Source: Roseiflexus sp. (lineage in GTDB: Bacteria > Chloroflexota > Chloroflexia > Chloroflexales > Roseiflexaceae). Taken from it: a stretch of 52,681 nucleotides of DNA. The position numbers and the translations under genes were made by a program. Location of the stretch: NCBI GenBank assembly GCA_017743475.1, contig JAGHYV010000028.1, forward strand, positions 1 through 52,681, in the 5' to 3' direction. Shown here piece by piece: positions 49,548 to 52,681 of this stretch; the first letter of the stretch is position 1; every line of letters starts with the position of its first letter. The notes below the pieces were generated by a model. It was not told the DNA's origin. It did not search any database and saw only the letters and a list, made by a program, of their open reading frames with translations.

Positions 49548-50074
49548 CGGATATTCCAGAACGGATTGCACTGGTCGGACTCAGCGGCAGCGGAAAATCG
49601 ACCGTGGCGCAATTGCTGGCGGAGCGCCTCGGCTGGCATATGTGCGATACCGACGCAATGGTGGAGCAGATGGCGGGGAAGTCGATCTCTGCCCTGTTTG
49701 CCGATCAGGGAGAATCCGCCTTCCGTGAACTTGAAGCGGCAGCGCTCATGGCTGCGATTGCCAGAACGTCAGTCGTTATTGCAACCGGCGGCGGCATTGT
49801 AGTGCGCGAGTCCAACCGCACACTACTGAAGGATCAGGCGCTGGTCGTATGGCTTGATGCGCCAACCGCCGTGTTGATTGCGCGCCTGCGCACTCATGGG
49901 GAGGAACGCCCACTATTGGCAGGAGATGACCCGACGGTGCGCCTCGAGGCGCTGCGCACTGCGCGTTTAGCGCTCTATCGCCAGGTGGCGCATCTGATCC
50001 TCGACACATCGCATATGTCCCCGTTGCAGGTGGCAGAACGCATTATCGCAGTGGCGACGAAGACTGAGAATTGA
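49544..50074 (+). CDS. aroK: Shikimate kinase
   Basis: This 176-residue enzyme phosphorylates shikimate at the 3-OH, step five of the chorismate pathway. The P-loop is GLSGSGKST (12-20). Substrate-binding Asp is in CDTDAMVE (near 33-35) and Arg in FRELEAAALM. The GGGI motif and the lid Arg in HGEERPLLAGDDP are intact. Its ATG overlaps the stop of the molybdopterin enzyme by 4 nt, so it is translationally coupled to it. A lipoprotein gene separates it from aroB. Confidence 0.95.
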   Translation: MTDIPERIALVGLSGSGKSTVAQLLAERLGWHMCDTDAMVEQMAGKSISALFADQGESAFRELEAAALMAAIARTSVVIATGGGIVVRESNRTLLKDQALVVWLDAPTAVLIARLRTHGEERPLLAGDDPTVRLEALRTARLALYRQVAHLILDTSHMSPLQVAERIIAVATKTEN

Positions 50075-50094
50075 CACAGTAAGGAGCCGCTCCA

Positions 50095-51051
50095 ATGAAC
50101 GTGAAACGCCTCTTTCTGCTGACGGCGCTGATTCTGATGCTGGTCAACTGCGGTGGTATTGGCGCTGCGCCGACTCCCGTTCCGCCCACCAATACTCCAC
50201 TGCCAACGCCCACGCCACGCCCGACCCCCACGCCACGCCCGACCCCCACGCCACAACCCACGCCTACGCCCGTTCCACTAACCCAACTACCCGCATCGGC
50301 ATCAACCGACGTCATTCAGAGCGGGTTACTCGCTGCGACAAGCGCCGATACCTACCGCATCGAACTCTCCTTCAAATCGAAGGGGGGAATGAGTGAAGGG
50401 GCGCCAGTGGCATCGGCAGATGGAATGATTGAAATCATCAGTCTGAAAGGCGAGGTCGCAGGCAAAAATTCGCGGATGGTATTGAGTGGACTCTTCGCCG
50501 CTATGCTGTCCGGTGATCCGAAGAAAGGCACAGAATTTCTGACCGTCAATGGCAAATCCTACATCCGCGGACCAGCGCCGTTGCTCGGTGCGCCTGATGA
50601 TGCCTGGTACGAACTTCTGCCCGGTCAGCAATCACCCGCAGAAACGGTTGATCCTGATCAGATCACTAGCTCGCTACGTGGCAGCAACGTCGATCTGTCC
50701 CGTTTTAGGCCCGGCGGCTCTGAAACGCTCGATGGTCAGCGCTGCACCATCTTTGTTGGTGACAGGGAGACGACCATCAACCTGCTCACTGGCGTTAATC
50801 AGCAGGGAACGTTGCCGTTTGTGCCTCAGAACATCGACCAGGCGGAAACGCGCCTGTCGATCTGTGAAGACGGGCGTCTGCACAAAATGACCATTGATGT
50901 GACCGGTACGGCGGAGGGTCAGACAGAACCAACATCGTTCAGTATGCTGCTCCGGTTGTTCGACTTCAATAGTGCGATCCGGATCGTTGCTCCGACCAAT
51001 GTCAAACCGCTGGAATCGCCGTCGTTCACAGTTCCAACCCCTTCGCCGTAA
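50095..51051 (+). CDS. Secreted lipoprotein, function unknown
   Basis: This is a 318-residue protein with a lipoprotein signal: basic start MNVKR, hydrophobic core LFLLTALILMLV and Cys19 in LVNCGG (the Asn before Cys is atypical). A TPTPRPTP-type linker of about 40 residues (25-62) follows, common in surface proteins of this group. The main domain (about 70-300) resembles LppX/LprG-like or outer-membrane-carrier lipid-binding folds (DTYRIELSFKSKGG, VNGKSYIRGPAPLLG), but I cannot confirm a family. It starts at ATG 50095 after AAGGAG, 20 nt downstream of aroK. Confidence 0.8.
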   Translation: MNVKRLFLLTALILMLVNCGGIGAAPTPVPPTNTPLPTPTPRPTPTPRPTPTPQPTPTPVPLTQLPASASTDVIQSGLLAATSADTYRIELSFKSKGGMSEGAPVASADGMIEIISLKGEVAGKNSRMVLSGLFAAMLSGDPKKGTEFLTVNGKSYIRGPAPLLGAPDDAWYELLPGQQSPAETVDPDQITSSLRGSNVDLSRFRPGGSETLDGQRCTIFVGDRETTINLLTGVNQQGTLPFVPQNIDQAETRLSICEDGRLHKMTIDVTGTAEGQTEPTSFSMLLRLFDFNSAIRIVAPTNVKPLESPSFTVPTPSP

Positions 51052-51197
51052 CTGTGTCGACTGCCAGAGTCATGTCCATCAAAGCGCAGGGGCGTTACTG
51101 CTCCACCATTCTGCACGCTTCCAACGCGCACAGCACAGGGGATACACTTCGCTACCAATAGTTCGGCACCGAAGAATAAGTATCAGGAGAGACGGAA

Positions 51198-52325
51198 TTG
51201 CATGACGCTCGACTCCATGTTACCACCCCTGGAGGCTCATACGACGTTATCATTGCACACGGGGCGTTGGATCATCTGCCGGATCACCTGAACCGCATTG
51301 GTCTGCGTGGCGCGTTATGGATCATCAGCGACGATCAGGTCTTCCCAAAGTATGCGCCACTACTGATCGAGCGGTTGCGTGCAGCCGGGTACGCTGTTCA
51401 GGGATTTGCCGTACCTTCCGGCGAGACGAGCAAAGACCTGGCAATGGTCGCGCGCCTCTACGACTGGTTGATCGGCAGTGGGGTGGAACGGCGCGATGCA
51501 GTGCTGGCGCTGGGCGGCGGAGTCGTCGGCGACCTGGCAGGGTTCGTCGCAGCAACAGTTCTGCGCGGCATTAATCTTGTCCACCTGCCAACCACCTTGC
51601 TGGCGATGGTCGACTCGGCGATCGGCGGCAAAACTGGGGTGAACCATCCGCTTGGCAAGAACCTGATCGGTGCGTTTCACCAACCGCGCCTGACGCTCGC
51701 CGATACCGCAACCCTGCGCACGCTTCCGCCACGTGAAATGCGCGCCGGTTGGGCAGAGGTCATCAAACACGCTGTCATCCGCGACGCCGATCTGTTTGTG
51801 CGCCTAGAAACGATCGCAGGCGCCGATTCGGACTCGCTTCAGGGCGATGCGCTGGCAGCGATCATCCGACAGGCTGCCAGGGTCAAGATCGACATTGTGA
51901 ACGCCGATGAGCGCGAAACCGGTGAACGAATGCTGCTCAACTATGGTCACACGCTGGGGCATGCTATCGAAGCGGCGAGCGGCTATGGCGACCTGCTCCA
52001 TGGCGAAGCAGTTGCCATCGGGATGCACCTGGAAGCGCAGATCGCCTGCCGCATGGGGATGGTTGAACCGGGCTTTGTGGAACGCCAGGAGCGCCTGCTA
52101 CACGCCTGGGGTTTGCCCACCGCCCTGCCGCCTGCGCTGGATGTTGATAACCTGATCGAACGCACCCTGCGCGACAAGAAGGTGCAGGCAGGAAAGGTAC
52201 GCTGGGCGCTGCCGTCGGGGATCGGGTCGGCAACCGTGCGCGACGATGTCCCCGAAACATTAGTGCGCGCCATGCTGGAAGAGGCGTATGCGGGATCAAC
52301 GGCTCACAGGAGAGAGACACCATAA
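51198..52325 (+). CDS. aroB: 3-dehydroquinate synthase
   Basis: This 375-residue AroB turns DAHP into 3-dehydroquinate, step two of the chorismate pathway, using NAD+ and Zn2+ or Co2+. It shows PSGETSKDLAMVARLYDWLI, the NAD-binding ALGGGVVGDLAGFVAATVLR, LPTTLLAMVDSAIGGKTGVN, FHQPRLTLADTATLRTLPPR, and metal ligands in GWAEVIKHAVI, RMLNYGHTLGHAIE and LHGEAVAIGMHLE. The start is TTG 51198 with AGGAGAG 7 nt upstream; the nearby ATG at 51202 is out of frame. It is on the same strand as aroK, with the lipoprotein gene and a 146-nt gap between. Confidence 0.95.
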   Translation: MHDARLHVTTPGGSYDVIIAHGALDHLPDHLNRIGLRGALWIISDDQVFPKYAPLLIERLRAAGYAVQGFAVPSGETSKDLAMVARLYDWLIGSGVERRDAVLALGGGVVGDLAGFVAATVLRGINLVHLPTTLLAMVDSAIGGKTGVNHPLGKNLIGAFHQPRLTLADTATLRTLPPREMRAGWAEVIKHAVIRDADLFVRLETIAGADSDSLQGDALAAIIRQAARVKIDIVNADERETGERMLLNYGHTLGHAIEAASGYGDLLHGEAVAIGMHLEAQIACRMGMVEPGFVERQERLLHAWGLPTALPPALDVDNLIERTLRDKKVQAGKVRWALPSGIGSATVRDDVPETLVRAMLEEAYAGSTAHRRETP

Positions 52326-52344
52326 CTGATCGCGCAGTAGTGCA

Positions 52345-52378
52345 CCAGAGCGAGGCATCGCCTATAACCCCGCTCTGG
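52345..52378. terminator. Hairpin between aroB and the convergent surface-protein gene
   Basis: 8-bp stem CCAGAGCG (52345-52352) / CGCTCTGG (52371-52378), with a small inner AGGC-ATC-GCCT stem in the loop. It lies between two convergent stop codons. There is no T tract. Confidence 0.5.
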
Positions 52379-52385
52379 CAGCTAT

Positions 52386-52681
52386 TCAGCGTATCACAAG
52401 GGGGAGAAACGCGCGCTCTGTCGGGCAGATGACAGTGAAATCCTGAGCGTCTTGACCTGGTGGCAGCGTCACCGCGCGCTGCGCAGGCTCGATAAGACAA
52501 CCCGGTTTCTCTGCGCGAAGTGCATATACCCCCGATGAAAGACCGCTGATTGCGTAGAATCCGTTCGCATCAGTCGTCGCGCTGCGCGCGCCTGCGCTCA
52601 CCGTCACCCCCGCCACTCCGTTGCCTGCGCCGTCCGTCACCCGTCCGCTAATCGTGTAGGTCAGCAGCGTGGCGGTGAAAT
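52386..52681 (-). CDS. C-terminus of a large secreted protein with carboxypeptidase-regulatory-like repeat (cut by window edge)
   Basis: The minus-strand frame is open from the right edge of the window. It reads TLLTYTISGRVTDGAGNGVA, GVTVSAGARSATTDANGFYA and ISGLSSGVYALRAEKPGC, a carboxypeptidase-regulatory-like / SdrD-B-like beta-sandwich, then ends with ERAFLPLVIR. Short FLPLV-type endings are frequent on secreted proteins of Chloroflexales and may be a C-terminal export or attachment tag (recollection, not tested). The protein must be larger and begins outside the window. Confidence 0.82.
   Translation of the reverse strand, partial: FTATLLTYTISGRVTDGAGNGVAGVTVSAGARSATTDANGFYAISGLSSGVYALRAEKPGCLIEPAQRAVTLPPGQDAQDFTVICPTERAFLPLVIR

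Overview
The window is GC-rich bacterial chromosome with no rRNA, tRNA, CRISPR or prophage signal. Gene content and style point to a filamentous Chloroflexota, most likely Roseiflexus (inference from family memory, not from a search). The pointers are an IS630-type transposase relic, an ADP-forming acetate-CoA ligase, an EF-G-like second translation GTPase, Thr/Pro-rich secreted proteins, and many short dispersed hairpin repeats. There are about 36 genes or gene remnants, mostly housekeeping, with several repeat-rich gaps.

Layout. 1-2.5 kb: end of a NarL-type response regulator, then two paralogous membrane proteins on the minus strand. 2.5-4.6 kb: a HepT/MntA-type pair followed by the RNA ligase rtcB. 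4.6-5.85 kb: a gene-free block of hairpin units carrying two MITE-like elements. 5.85-9.2 kb: a ferrous-iron operon on the minus strand (DtxR-FeoA fusion, feoB GTPase, feoB permease) behind a consensus promoter with a DtxR-like box over its start. 9.4-13.2 kb: a broken AT-rich nuclease-like gene, ligA and an alpha/beta hydrolase. 13.6-25.3 kb mixes intact genes (glycosyltransferase, zinc-finger LCP protein, thioesterase, bioY, a MraY/WecA-like transferase) with four broken ones: a STAS protein, a DDAH-like hydrolase, an M20 peptidase and a glyoxalase. 25.4-27.4 kb: a Kef-type antiporter. 27.4-30 kb: repeats and a decayed IS630 transposase. 30-31.3 kb: ECF sigma factor and zinc-finger anti-sigma factor. 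31.4-41.3 kb, all minus strand: enolase, a Pta-N-like protein, ADP-forming acetate-CoA ligase, leuS, a methyltransferase and prs. 41.5-43.4 kb: aldo/keto reductase and a PD-(D/E)xK-like protein. 43.5-47.1 kb, minus strand: EF-G-like GTPase and folC. 47.4-52.3 kb: a molybdopterin oxidoreductase, aroK, a lipoprotein and aroB. The right edge holds the C-terminus of a secreted protein.

How the genes fit together. The iron operon looks self-regulated: its regulator carries both the DNA-binding domain and two FeoA-like domains. Enolase, acetate-CoA ligase and the Pta-like protein belong to lower glycolysis and acetyl-CoA energy metabolism. aroK and aroB share a strand in the shikimate pathway. The LCP protein, the MraY/WecA-like transferase and the GT2 enzyme suggest undecaprenyl-linked cell-surface glycan assembly.

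Points most worth a second look are the HepT-MntA-rtcB neighbourhood, the membrane-anchored DtxR-FeoA-FeoA regulator with its operator, the LCP protein with an anti-sigma-type zinc finger, a 180-bp MITE with perfect ends and an 8-bp target duplication, and six disrupted genes. Some of the disruptions are single-base and could be sequence errors.
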